Of a stretch of 64,000 nt of DNA, positions 1 to 10,771 are shown piece by piece. The translations under genes and the position numbers were made by a program. The stretch's first letter is position 1; each line of letters begins with the position of its first letter. The notes below the pieces were generated by a model. That model had not been told where the DNA came from. It saw only the letters and a list, made by a program, of their open reading frames with translations, and did no database searches. This DNA comes from Closterium sp. Naga37s-1 (taxonomy: Eukaryota; Streptophyta; Zygnematophyceae; Desmidiales; Closteriaceae). Location: the NCBI GenBank assembly GCA_947471745.1, contig CANJKZ010000425.1:372001-436000 (forward strand), given 5' to 3'.

Positions 1-270
1 TGGTTCCTCCCCTACTCTCCCCGCACTTGCCCTCCCATCCTGGTCCGTTGCAGTTGAACTCCTGCCCTCGCCTTTCATTTCCTTATCGGTTGCAGCTACA
101 CCGCCACCCTCTGCCTTTCCCTCTCCCTTCCCACCTGCCTCGCGCTGGCCCTGCCCTTCTCCTGCTTTCAGCTGCCCCACCTGCTGCTGCATGGCCTGCA
201 GGAGAATGGTGAGCTGCGGGGGAAGGGAGAACGGGGGAAGGAAGTAGAGGGGGGGAGGGGTAAAGGAGAA

Positions 271-462
271 GTGTGAGCACGGGTGGTGGGAGGAGGAACA
301 AGAGACGAGGACCATGTCAGCACTTGGTGTTTGCTCCCGTTTGAGGCGCCTAAAAAAAAATCGTCTCAGTTTTTGAGGCGCCTCAAAAACAGTGTGAGCA
401 CAGGTGGTGGGAGGAGGAACAAGAGACGAGGACCACGACAGCAGCACTTGGTGTTTGCTCCC
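271..462. repeat. Duplicated about 72-bp intron segment flanking two palindromes
   Basis: 271-342 and 392-462 are near-identical (GTGTGAGCAC...TTGGTGTTTGCTCCC). Between them lie a broken palindrome (GAGGCGCCT at 343-351) and a perfect 20-bp palindrome TTTTTGAGGCGCCTCAAAAA at 370-389. The downstream minus-strand exon end is also duplicated: 490-540 is a decayed copy of 620-670, with a TAG in the frame used by the better copy. Confidence 0.85.
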
Positions 463-611
463 TCCTCCACGCCACCCTACTTGTTCCACCATGCGTGCCC
501 ACTGCTCGTCTCCTGCCTCCTACGCCCGCTGCGCCAGAGAGATAAGAGGCAGAGAAGGCAGGCCCACGCAAGAGAACCCCAAAGCATGTGATTCAACCAA
601 CCGCATCTCAC

Positions 612-1624
612 CTGCTCCACCATGCTCGCCCGCTGCTCATCCCCCGCCTCCTCCGCCCGTCGTGCCTCCAGCGCCAGAGCCTCCCTCTCCTCCTCAAACG
701 ACCGCCGCGAGTCCAGCCCCAGCAGCATTGCCAGCCTCCCTGCCGCATACTCCGCGGACGACCCTTTCCCGCTCTCGCCCCCCTCCTCCTGCTTCCCCGT
801 CTCTTCCTCCTCCTCCTTCTCCTCCTCGTCCTTTCCCCCTTCCTTCCGTTCTGTCTTCTCCCTTCCTTCTACACTCTTGCCGTTCTCTGTCCCACCCAGC
901 CAACTTCTCCATCGCATGTTAAGGGCGTTTCCCTTCACCCAGAACGTGTCCTCTACGAACCCTAGAAGAGCTGTCATCGCAGCATCCTTTATGCTTTCCG
1001 TCTCCTTGCCTGATTCTTCCTTTTTTGCAGCATTTTCATGCTTGGATGCAATAGTCTCGCCTCCCTCCTCTTTTCCCCTTCGTTCTTCCTCCTTCTCCTT
1101 TCCCCTTCTTTCCTCCTTCTCCTCCTTTCCCACCTCTTCCTCCTCCTTCTCCTTTCCCTCTTCTTCCTTCTCCGCGTCCGCTAAACTCTTTTCCTTTAAA
1201 ATCTCCTCCTTCACACCCTCCACCTTTGAACATCCTTCTGCATCCCGGCCCTTTCCATTTGAATTCCCCCCTTCATCTGTTCCTTCCGCTCTTCCTTCCA
1301 CTCCTTCTCCCTTCATTTCTCCCTCGCTTTCTATCTCTCCTTCTACCTCTTCCTTATCTTTGCATCCATTCCTCCCTTTCTCTCCTTCGCCTTCTTCCTC
1401 TGCTTCATCCTCCATATCCTCTGCTCCCTCGTCCACCACCCCCTGCTCCTCCAACGAATCCCCCTCCACCTCTCCCGCTTCTTTTCCCAATGCATCCTCC
1501 CCACACCCCCCTTCCACGAACTCCTCCTCAGCCTCTTCTGCTTCTTCAACGGTATCCATGCTCTGCAGGCAGTATCGCCTGCTACTGCTGCTACAGCTGC
1601 TGCTTCTAAACATCACACCGTTAT

Positions 1625-1700
<76 letters not shown>

Positions 1701-2105
1701 GACGCTGTTGCTGGCGTCGCTGGCGATAGAACCATCACTGCTACTACCATTGCCCTTGCGCCGCCTGGATTTTCTCTCACCCTTACTGCTCCGGCTGCCA
1801 CTGCTGCTGCTGCCGGTGGTACTGCCACTACCACTACTGCAGTTGCTACTGCTGCTGCTGCTGCCGTTACCAGTGCGGCCAGGAGAGTCATCACCAGACG
1901 CAGATGCTTCATGGGAAGAAGTGGCATCTCCAGACTCAGCGGCATCACCAGACACAGCGGCATCACCAGACACAGCGGCATCACCAGACGCAGCGGCATC
2001 ACCAGCGGAGTCACTTTGCACGAGGATCTGAAATTCCCGGTTGACCTGCGGCGATAGCAGCTCTGTGAAGCTGGCCGCTTGTATGTGCTGCTGAATGGCT
2101 TCCAG
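612..2105 (-). CDS. Gene 1, large acidic Ser/Glu-rich exon (partial gene, runs off left edge)
   Basis: One frame is open across 1.5 kb on the minus strand, from acceptor ..CATCCCAG|CTGGAA to donor GGAGCAG|GTGAGA. In order it encodes LEAIQQHIQAASFTELLSPQ, an Ala-Ser-Gly-Asp repeat, a long Ser run from a CTG/AGC microsatellite, a Glu/Lys/Gly-rich low-complexity stretch, a short ordered block around MTALLGFVEDTFWVKG, and a C-terminal helix LGLDSRRSFEEEREALALEARRAEEAGDEQ. A phase-compatible next exon (GCC ATG CAG CAG..., 135-195) follows, and the gene leaves the window. No catalytic domain is visible. The plus strand is also open here (622-2031), but it yields only Ser/Leu low complexity, so I prefer the minus strand. 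Confidence 0.45.
1621..1692. repeat. CTG/CAG trinucleotide microsatellite in gene 1 exon
   Basis: About 22 nearly perfect GCT/CTG triplets. In the minus frame of gene 1 they read as a Ser run (AGC). An 18-bp repeat (consensus about GCATCACCAGACACAGCG) follows at about 1918-2002 and encodes the Ser-Gly-Asp-Ala repeat. Confidence 0.9.
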
Positions 2106-2661
2106 CTGGGATGTTTGAGGGTGAGGGGAAGGGATACGGAAGAACAAAATATGATGGAGCTGGGCCAATCCCGGTTGACCTGCGGCGGTAGCAGCTCTGT
2201 GAAGCTGGCCGCTTGTATGTGCTGCTGAATGGCTTCCAGCTGGGATGTTTGAGGGTGAGTGGAAGGGATACGGAAGAACAAAATATGATGGAGCTGGGCC
2301 AATCCCGGTTGACCTGCGGCGATATCAGCTCTGTGAAGCTGGCCGCTTGTATGTACTGCTGAATGGCTTCCAGCTGGGATGTTTGAGGGCGAGGGGAAGG
2401 GATACGGAAGAACAAAATATGATGGAGCTGGGCCAATCCCGGTTGACCTGCGGCGATAGCAGCTCTGTGAAGCTGGCCGTTTGTATGTGCTGCTGGATGG
2501 GCTCCAGCTGGTTAGTTGTTGGACGGGAGGAAAAGAGAAGAGACACGGAAGAACGAAAGTGATGGACGGATGAGGTGAGCCATTGGTGCTAGGCCCAATC
2601 CCTGTGGTGACAGCAGCTCTGTGAAGCTGGCCGTTCGTATGTGCTGCTGAATGGGCTCCAG
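2046..2661 (-). repeat. 134-bp tandem array carrying a 60-bp in-phase cassette exon (5 copies)
   Basis: Exon copies lie at 2046-2105, 2180-2239, 2314-2373, 2448-2507 and 2602-2661. Each is 60 bp and encodes LE(A/P)IQQHI(Q/R)(A/T)ASFTELLSPQ. Copies 2-4 have an AG acceptor and a CAG|GTCAAC donor, separated by about 74-bp introns. The rightmost copy has lost its donor (CAG|GGATTG). The leftmost copy is fused to the large exon. Since 60 is a multiple of 3, any number of copies could be spliced in without changing frame. Confidence 0.8.
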
Positions 2662-3692
2662 CTGGTTTGTGTTGCTGGTGGAAAGCAGGAGGGAGGCAGG
2701 AAGGAAGAGAGTGGGGACAGAATAATGGGTTACGGGTATACGAGCCTGGGGCTCCAAGTTTACCTGTTCAGCCCTGTCGGTCGGCAAGGCAGCAGATTTT
2801 TGGTTGGTAGGAACGGATGTTGCGTAAACTCAAACGAGATTGAGGCGGAGGGGGGAGAGGAGCGGGGGGGAGGGGACAGGTTGTCACAGCAGCAAATGCA
2901 AACTGGCCACTTTACTGGTAGATTGTAAACCTTTAGCTGTGGAGGGCTATGGAGACCGAGTCAACCTGTTCGTTTCGCTTGCACCAGGTTGCTGGTCCGG
3001 AGGGATGGCTGTTGAAACGAATCAAACGAGCAGAGGGACGATACGAAATGGCGCTTCAGTCCAAAGGGTGTAGAGACGGATTTCAGTCCAAAGGGTGTAG
3101 AGACGGATTTCAGTCTCTGCGTTTGCTACAGACGGTAAATTGCTTGTCTTGTCGGAAGGGACAGCTGTTCAATCGACTCAAATGAGGAGTAGGACAAAGT
3201 GGAGGTTCAGTTGAAAGGGCCTACGGACGAATTTCACCTGTTCGCTTGCGTCAGCAGGTAGGTTGCCTGCAGGCAGGGATGAAAGGCATGCAGCCAGGTC
3301 GGCATGGATGCTGCTGAAGTGGCTTGCGCTCATTGGTGAGTCTGCCACAAGCTGTTGGTGGTGCACGAGGGGAACACAGAGAGTAGAGGAGAGACGTGGA
3401 GGGGGGGGGAGAGAAAGGAGGGGAGGAGAGAAAGGGGGGGATGGGAGGGCAGGAGAGGAGGGAAGAAGAGAGGAGGAAACGAGGGAGAGGAGAGGATAGG
3501 AGAGGGGGGAAAAGAGGTGAGAAAAGAGATGGGAGAGGAGACTGAGAGGGCAGCCAGATCTGCACGGACGCTGCCGGAGCTACCATGCCGTGCAGCAGCA
3601 AGTGCTAGTAGGTAATACACTCTCGGAATTCTCGCTCCCAAACCGCTGACAACAACATTTGAAATTTCACCTGAACGACTCTGACGTTTCAC

Positions 3693-4043
3693 CTGAAGCA
3701 GCCTGCTGCGTGCGCTGATGCATCGCTGCATAACTCCCGTGCATCGCCGTAGCACGCCCTCTAGCGCCTGAAACGCCGTCTTTGCCGCATCCGTGGACTC
3801 TCCCCATCCGCGGTGACTCTTGCAGCTCTCCAGAAACGCGTGGATGAGCGTCGCGGATCGGATGAGAATGTTGAAATTGCTTATATAAGCGCCGCTCGGG
3901 TATGCGTCGTCCTTTAAGTGGAATGCGAATTGAGAGAAGGTCATGCAGCTCGCTATAAGAACAACTAATACCGGGTCCTCTGGCTCCATTATATGCGGCG
4001 GTTTGCTGGAGACTACTAATAAACGGCCTAAATTGTGCACCAA
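3693..4043 (-). CDS. Gene 1, first exon: putative MCA/HeLo-like helical-bundle domain
   Basis: Open frame of 117 codons from ATG at 4043, with an alternative ATG at 3987-3989 (MEPEDPVLVV). It ends at a good donor, CTTCAG|GTGAAA. The peptide contains CMTFSQFAFHLKD, then about 60 helical residues, then FQALEGVLRRCTGVMQRC. That spacing of a QFA-H-L block followed by L-LEG-L-RC recalls the N-terminal four-helix domain of plant MCA/CNR13-type and HeLo/RPW8-like proteins, which act at membranes in Ca2+ signalling or cell death. The similarity is by eye and weak. The gene probably continues leftward through several short exons, of which about 3261-3345, the block ending near 2770 and 612-2105 look plausible. 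I see no PLAC8 or kinase domain. Function remains open; an unknown coiled/helical protein is the alternative. Confidence 0.45.
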
Positions 4044-4646
4044 TATTGAAATCGACGGCCGTTACTACTCGACAATGTGTCGATAATGCACAAACGTGCT
4101 CACAATGCAGCAGTTGGATATTCAATCACTCGCTTCTACTAGTAGTCCACCTAGGGGTCCGCAACTAGTAGCTTTCTGCTTACAAGCCTACTCCTATACA
4201 TACTACAAAGAGAAGTATTTTGCTTGACTGAACCCAGCTTGACCCATTCCAAACACCTCAGACCATCCCGGAAGTTCACACCTTCGAGGAGCTGTGGTTG
4301 GCTGGGTGGTGCCTTTTCCTCCTCACCTTTGGGATCAACGGGCACTTTCGAAACTGAGGTTCAAAAGCTAAAATGGGTTTCAGGTGGGTTTTAAGCTAAG
4401 CAGAACGGTTGTGTGCGCTTCAGCCGTGGCCTTCTACTCGTTTGTCGAGCCTCTTCCTAGCCAACGGGCGCATTGCGTTGCGTCATGGGAATGGTACGGA
4501 CCGATGGAGGACAGCGGAGCAGACTGACGAGAGATGCACCAATCGGAGGGCAGACCGATGAGAGATATTGAGCCAGTGACGTGACAGATTCGACAAAAGC
4601 ATCTCAAGGAATGCAAGATTCCAACGAGCGATAGTAGTGTACAACG
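4044..4646. other. Intergenic spacer between genes 1 and 2
   Basis: AT-richer and free of convincing coding potential. It must hold the upstream region of gene 1 and the 3' end of gene 2, both on the minus strand. I see no clear TATA box or repeat. Confidence 0.5.
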
Positions 4647-7600
4647 TTACAAACCACTCCAAGAGTGCGCTAAATGATACATATTAACAGGTGATTCTGG
4701 GTTGCAAGTACCTGTGTCGCCACTATATACGCTGCTGGGTCTTAGCGAGAAGTATGCTGCAGTTCGCGAGTATCCTGATCTAGGGATAACAAGCGAATGA
4801 CACGTTGACAAAAGCAGCCAATCAGCAACGAGCTCCTGATATGCCCTGATGTCACTGGCTACAACCTTTGAGGTGGCATTTGTGCTAATGGCATTGTCAC
4901 TAAGCTTGTTAGAATGAAGGGGAGTGAATGGGGTTGTGACAACCTGCATGTGAGAGGTAGCCAGGAAACAACAAGATTCACAGGGTGTAGGGAGACAGTA
5001 GCCAGAAAATCATTACTCTCACTCATGGTAATTTCACCTAGGCCTGACAAGACCACCTCAATTCGTCCACCTCATTTTTGTCTGTGAGACGAGAAAGCGT
5101 GACAAAGGATGGCGTGGGGTGAAGGGCGAGGATATTTTGCAAAAGAAATGCTGGAAGGATGAGAGAGGTGAGGGAGGAACGGATAGCAATTGATAACAAA
5201 AAAAGGAAAAAAAGGTAACACAAAAGCAGAACAAGAATACTCGTTACAACTTGGTGAAAGTATACACCCACCTTATTTTGATACTGTTGATGCATGGCGA
5301 TCTTAAAATGCACCGAGTTTGTGATTATGAGCCAGCGCACTTCCAGAGGAGGGGGGAACCACCAGTCCTGCAGTGCCTGGAGGGATGGAAGCATGGGCGT
5401 GGAGTGGGAGGATAGGAGACAAGAGGATGGAGGGAAGGACGGTTATACAAAGCTTGTGTTCATGACTCAGCGCACTTTTAGGGGAGGGGGGAACCACCAG
5501 TCCTGCAGTGCCTGGAGGGATGGAAGCATGGGCATGCGGATAGGAGACCTTGGTTTGGCACAAGGGGTAAGTTTGGAGCGGAAGCATGGACGGGGGATAG
5601 GAGACCCTGGGTTGGAAGGAGACACAGAAATTGGCTGTAGCAGTTGCTGACGCAGCTGCTATGGCAGCCACTGTAGCAGTCGCTGTAGCACACACTGTAG
5701 CAGTTACTGACGCAGCTGCTATGGCAGCCACTGTAGCAGTCGCTGTAGCACACACTGTAGCAGTTACTGACGCAGCTGCTATGGCAGCCACTGTAGCAGT
5801 CGCTGTAGCACACACTGTAGCAGTTACTGACGCAGCTGCTATGGCAGCCACTGTAGCAGTCGCTGTAGCACACACTGTAGCAGTTACAGCAGCAGCGCAC
5901 CTGAGCGCAGGACAGCAGTGGGCGGGCAGCCTGCTTGAGCCTCTCAACCTCCGCATCGCCCAGCTGCTTGGGAGCATCCTCGCCCTCTCCTGATGCGGTG
6001 CAATGCGGTGCAATGGGATGGGATAGGAGGAGATGGGTTGGGACAGATGGAGATGGGATGGGATGAGATGAGCATGCTGCACAGAAGAATCGCATACGAC
6101 ACACAAGAAGGCCTAAGCCGCTCTTTCCCACCCACGCGCGGAAGTGAGTACAAAGGCTTAGGAGGAGGCACCCACTCACGCACTCACGCACTCACGCATG
6201 CACGCCCTCACTCATTCACGTATTCAAGCACTCACGCACTCATTCACCCACTCACGCATTCATTCACCCACTCACGCACTCATTCACCCACTCATGCACT
6301 CATTCACCCACTCACGCACTCACTCACCCTCTCACGCACTCATTCACCCACTCACGCACTCATGCACCCACTCACGCACTCATTCACCCACTCACGCACT
6401 CATTCACCCACTCACGTCCATGTGGCTGAGCCTCAGAAAAAGGCATTAAAAAAAAAACGCATAGCACAGAAAGGGCATTGGATAGCCAAGTCGGAAAGAA
6501 CTCTCATCTGACATGAACATCAATGCTCACGAATCCATGGTATATAATATTACACCCAATAGATTGACGAGCACGATCACACCTGCTATACACCACATAT
6601 TACGCACTTGCTCTCTGCTTGCTCTCAGCCTTGCAGGCACTCACCTTCCCACACTGTCCCATCAGTGAATCTGATGTGAACTCCAATTGTCACCAAACCA
6701 GATGCATGCACCTCCTTCTCCAGGCCACTCAGAAGCTGCCGAACCTCTGCATTAGGTCTGGGATGAAACACACGAAGGGGGGGGGAAGAGGGGGGGAGGT
6801 GCTTTTGAATTCTGTCAAGGCACGAAGTGATCCTGACTGTACAGTCTCCTTCTCATAGAAATGGCTCTTCTCACGACCTGGGTGGCACAGTGGAAATGGC
6901 AGGAACCGGCCATGAAGGAAAAAATTCACTCAAGGGATTTCACTTGAATCTCACTTGAGCAATCTCACCTGAGCAGGAAGCGCAGGATACAGCCGAGAGC
7001 GTACGGTGGGCGCAACCCGGTGGCGCGGAACCGTGTCGCCCACTCGCTCTGCTCCTCCGTCAGCATCTGAGTCAGCACGCCCCGATTCCACGACAGCCTG
7101 ACGTTGCGGAATTTGCTGTAGGGCGTGAAGGTCTCCTGTGTGGTGGGGGTTGAGGAAGAGGGAAGAGGGGAAGGGTGGGGAGGGGAGGGTTGCATTAACA
7201 TGTGACATCCTGACGCTGCTGAACTTGCTGTAGGGCGTGAAGGCCGCCTCTATGGGTGCGTGTGGGGGCAGATGAAAGGTATGCATGGATGAATGGGTCA
7301 GCATGGGTGAATGGGTCAGCATGGGTGAACAGCGTTGACGTGTGACAGCCTGACGTTGCGGAATTTGCTGTAGGGCGAGAAGGTCTCCTGTGCGGGGTTG
7401 AGGGGGTGTGCGGTCGTCTTCTACAATTCTAGTGACTTATGACAACCTGACGCTGCGGAACTGGCCCATCTCCTTTTGAGGCGCCTCAGAAACTGACAAA
7501 TTGCATGTCATCCACCATTGCGAGTGTCCAGCATCGGCGCATCATCCGACCACATCATGATTTGCATTGGCTCATGTCTGCTGCTTCTCTCTGCTGCTAT

Positions 7601-8856
7601 CGCTGTTACACCCAAGCACAAACATGTACATCCATTTGTACGCTCCCCAACACAACCATGCCCCCATTTGTACGCTCCCCAACACAACCATACACCCACC
7701 TGCACGCTCCCGAATTGCGTGTCTCAGATGTCCAGCATCGGCACACCATCCACTCCCGGCCATAGAAATGAACTCATCTCTGCTGCTTCTGTGCTTCTGT
7801 GCTCGTGATCCCAGTCTACCACTGTTATAACCAGGCACCATCACAAACACCACCCACCTGCACGCTCCCAAACTGTGTGTCTCGGATGTCCAGCATTGGC
7901 ACGTCATCCACACCCATCTCCTTTGTTTCCAGGCTGCCCGCAATCACCGATTCCGTCGAGATTATCCGGGCAGGTTCGAGCGGAATCTCATCGTCAGCCC
8001 CATCTGCCCCTGTGACGTTGCCAACATTTGATCTGCCCATTCCTGCTCTGAGGAAGTTGGCTGATCCAGGTTCAGCCGAACCAGGGTCGGCTATTCCAGG
8101 TTCGGCAGATCCAGGCTCGGCTGAACCAAGGCTCGTGGATCCCGGTTGGTTGTCACCTCCACCAGGTGCTGACGTGGACGGGAATCTCCAGTCGATAAGG
8201 TTCGGCTCGAAGGCGAATGGCAGGCAGCGGTGGCGGATGAGCAGCGCGCGACCGTCCAATAGCGCGACGACAAATGTCGAGGCGAGGCCCAGGAGCGTGT
8301 CGCCCAGGCCGCCGCAGCCATGGTACCACTCGTAGGTGAGGAAACGGGGGAACGCGGAGGGGGAAGGGGAGGCGGAGGCGGAGGCGGAGGGGGAGGCGGA
8401 GGGGGAGGGGGACGGGGAGGCGGCGAAGGAGGGGGAAGTGGAGGGTGAGGGGGAGGAGGTGAGAGAGGAGGGAGAGTTAGAGGGAGAGGAAAGGGAGTCT
8501 GGTGATGGAGTTGGGGAAGGGGATGAGAGAAGGGGGTTTGATGGTGGATGAGGGGATGAAGCGTCCTGGCGGTTGCTCCCTCTGCTCCCTGCCCTTACTG
8601 CTGTTTCGCGGCTGCTTCGTCTGTTTGCTGCTCGGATTTGCTCGTGTAAGGCGATGTACTCGTTATGCCATGACCCGCAAAGCGCTTCAGGGTAGCCGAA
8701 ATGAAGGTCTGACGAGGTCCGCGCGTATTCTCCAGAGACTGTGGCTCCCAGAGAGACTAAAACGAGAATGATTACAACGGAGCATGCTGCCGTCATTGGT
8801 TGAAACAAAAATCGTTCTGATTGGCTTCTGTGCGCTACCATCTTGGCGACCCGCAA
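4647..8856 (-). CDS. Gene 2: GT37-like (plant fucosyltransferase-like) type II glycosyltransferase
   Basis: Exons, 5' to 3' on the minus strand: 7858-8856, 6969-7135, 6645-6757, 5901-5989, 5272-5376 and 4647-4835 (stop TAA). Junctions agree in phase through exon 5, and together read LLRPNAEVRQLLSGLEKEV then TIGVHIRFTDGTVWEGEGE. Features: a signal-anchor (TAACSVVIILVLVSLGATV, residues about 22-40), a WHNEYIALHEQI block, a long Ser/Pro linker, the GGLGDTLLGLASTF...ALLDGRALLI block with FEPNLIDW (compare GGLGNR...ALLTNRVLLV...EP..W in GT37 xyloglucan/AGP fucosyltransferases), a VHIRF strand, WFPPPLEVRWLIITNS, and a C-terminal ADWLLLSTCHSLVIPRSGYSRTAA motif. Known family members act in the Golgi on cell-wall glycans; the acceptor here is unknown. 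A small exon between exons 5 and 6 (about 5047-5086) may be missing from this model, and the gene may be decaying. Low-complexity EPGSA repeats (8063-8150) interrupt the catalytic region. Confidence 0.68.
5467..5511 (-). pseudogene. Dead duplicate of gene 2 exon 5
   Basis: The acceptor and first 42 bases of exon 5 (ALQDWWFPPPL-VR) recur 135 bp upstream in the transcript sense. The Trp codon of the live copy (5332-5334) is TGA in the duplicate (5467-5469). The copy keeps a good acceptor, so using it would truncate the protein. Confidence 0.8.
5637..5886. repeat. 60-bp tandem repeat, about 4 copies, in gene 2 intron 4
   Basis: Four almost identical 60-bp units (…TGTAGCAGTTACTGACGCAG…) directly downstream of the exon 4 donor. 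The unit is built from GTAGCAG/CTGCTA-like subrepeats. Open frames across it are only Val/Ala low complexity. Confidence 0.95.
6172..6415. repeat. ACTCACGC / ACTCATTCACCC minisatellite in gene 2 intron 3
   Basis: Imperfect 8-, 12- and 20-bp units of CACTCATTCACC and CACTCACG over about 240 bp. It also gives long open Thr-His-Ser frames, which are artefacts. Confidence 0.95.
7200..7460 (-). pseudogene. Stuttered partial copies of gene 2 exon 2 acceptor region
   Basis: The start of exon 2 (TFTPYSKFRNVRLS, at 7090-7135) recurs in the intron at about 7205-7250, 7338-7385 and 7440-7462. Spacing is about 120-130 bp, with growing decay. The first two copies keep TACAGCAA(A/G)TTC. Confidence 0.75.
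7500..7775 (-). pseudogene. Stuttered partial copies of gene 2 exon 1 donor region
   Basis: The end of exon 1 (DDVPMLDIRDTQFGSVQ, at 7858-7910) recurs at about 7695-7760 with an in-frame stop after LDI. It recurs again at about 7515-7560 as DDAPMLDTR. The same intron therefore has decayed copies of its left and right splice junctions, and a GAGGCGCCTC palindrome (7474-7491) lies where the two series meet. Confidence 0.7.
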
Positions 8857-9101
8857 TCTCAGCTAAGGGCCGTTCCCTCATCCGGAGGTGATGATTTCAA
8901 CGAGGCGACTTTTGAGTCGACTCAAAAGTCGTGCGCTACCATCTTGACGGCCCGCAATCTCAGCTAAGGCCCGTTCCCTCGACCAGAGGTGATGTTTTTA
9001 TTTGTCATCACCTCAATCAAACCGTCCTAATAGGCCTCTGTGTGGGAACAAACTTGGCGACCCGCAATGTGCCACCAGCCGTTCCCTCATCCGACAAGGC
9101 T
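8831..9101. repeat. Three tandem copies of about 65-bp unit with a 26-bp perfect palindrome
   Basis: Copies at 8831-8894, 8932-8998 and, more diverged, 9030-9101 share TGCGCTACCATCTTG and CGACCCGCAATC plus GTTCCCTC. Between the first two lies a perfect 26-bp palindrome (8906-8931; half-site CGACTTTTGAGTC). The array overlaps the upstream region of gene 2; the first copy includes part of its predicted N-terminal codons. Confidence 0.9.
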
Positions 9102-10771
9102 TTTACTCTCGAAAAAACGAATCCAGTTGATTAGGTTGGCATGGTTCAAACGCTGCTACATTGAGGGAGCAGAGTCTGGGAGACTCGACTATTTTACTGG
9201 AAGCCTCGCCAAACCCTCTCAGAAGAATATCACGCACGCTCGCACTGCCACTGCGCACAGGACCTGGCTATGGCTCTTCTCGAATTCTAAATTCGGATTC
9301 GAATTCACCTTTATGATATGACCCCACTGCAGTCAAGTACCCAGGAACAACGAGTCCTTTCTGGTGAGTTCCTCGCTGCAACAACAGTACAATTTTGTGA
9401 AGAGTTTTTATTGTAATCGCCATTCACACGTGGGTGATATTCTATCATTAAGGGGTTCTCCCAAAGCAGTCGATTCAATACAGCAAAAAAAAAACTAATA
9501 TATGTATTGGACAAATGGATGCCAAGCTGGATAAAGCGTAGGAGAATATGGTATTGCTTTCACAAGCGAGTTGTATGGTTAAAAATAAAAAACGATATGC
9601 ATGCATTATCTTATAATGAATTCGTGCGTTTTGTACAACTGCCAGCTGATTCTATATTTCACTGAACGTATCTGTTTAGGTTTTAATTGATTTCAGAGAA
9701 ATGCAGAAATTGAAGTGAAAAGGGCTTATTGAAACGGGAACGCAATGCCGCGTCAGCCTGGTTTTCAGACCACACGCCTCCACCACGCCACGCTGGCCAA
9801 TCTCAGACCAAACCCGGACGACTAAGTTGAATGAACGAGCCGCGGCGGACTCTCCGCAGCTTCCTCGGCACTCCAATCCCCCGCTTCCGCGCAGACTTTC
9901 AAGAAATTGTCAGCTCGCGCGGACAAAGCAACCAGTCAGGCTGTCATGCTGACCAATTCCGCGCTCTCTTATGCCAGCTCATGCGCAAGTCCGAATGTAA
10001 CCCTACCCCATCTTACCATTCTCAAACCATCTTAACCGACAGTTGTTTCACCCAACACCAACTTTTTCATCCCACACCCCCCAGAACCCTGCTTGTGACT
10101 GCACCTGTTTTTCCAGCGCAGGGTTCGTCCCCGTGAACAGTTGGCAAGGGGGAAGTCCGTCAATTCTTCCTCCTGTGCGCATCACGCGCAACATTCCTCC
10201 GCCTTCTTGCGCACGCCCTGTATCCGTCCTCCCCACCCCACCCCCAACTCCCGTCACTTTCGCATCCTTCCTTTTCCTCCTTTTCCCCTCCCTCCCTTTT
10301 TCCACCACCTCACCCGCACATCATGCTGTGTTTCTGTTACTGCAGGCTCATGTATTATTTGAGCAAGTTCAAACTACGAGGTAGAATCTGATACTGGGTC
10401 ATTGAATATTACGCACCTTCTCAAGAATAGCTGTAGCAGCTCTCCGTAGAGTTTTTCAGCGTCACCTATCGTCTGAAATATTCCTGGTTCTTTCTTTCTA
10501 TCTCTGCGCGAATAGTTTGTAGTGCGTCACAATATTTTAGGGTTTCCGTTTCCAGCCAGGGCCTCTCTTTCTCTTCAGAACCGATTTTTTCAATCACAGC
10601 GCCACTAAGATACGATAAAAAATCGGGCAATTGCGTACAATCTTATACAGAAGTATTTTCCAAGTTCGGCCCGTTTTTCTTTCGCCGAAAGGGCAACTTG
10701 CATTCAAAGTAATACTAGTAGTAGTGCATCTAAAGTACATAGTAGCTGGCACTTACGTAATAGACACCACC
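8857..10771. promoter_or_regulatory. Divergent upstream region of genes 2 and 3
   Basis: A 1.9-kb stretch between two head-to-head genes without a convincing exon. Apart from the palindrome array at its left end it holds an AT-rich part (9400-9720) and a pyrimidine-rich part (10040-10330). The assignment as a shared promoter region rests only on gene orientation; no specific element was identified. Confidence 0.4.

Noticed and set aside
622..2031. Plus-strand 469-codon open frame opposite gene 1
   Set aside because: Only Ser/Leu/Pro low complexity from pyrimidine-rich sequence; the minus strand has ordered blocks and splice signals.
6198..6511. Thr-His-Ser repeat protein
   Set aside because: Translation of a CACTCATTCACC minisatellite lying in a gene 2 intron.
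9831..10136. 101-codon frame between genes 2 and 3
   Set aside because: No recognisable domain, no splice partners, and in the upstream region of two divergent genes.
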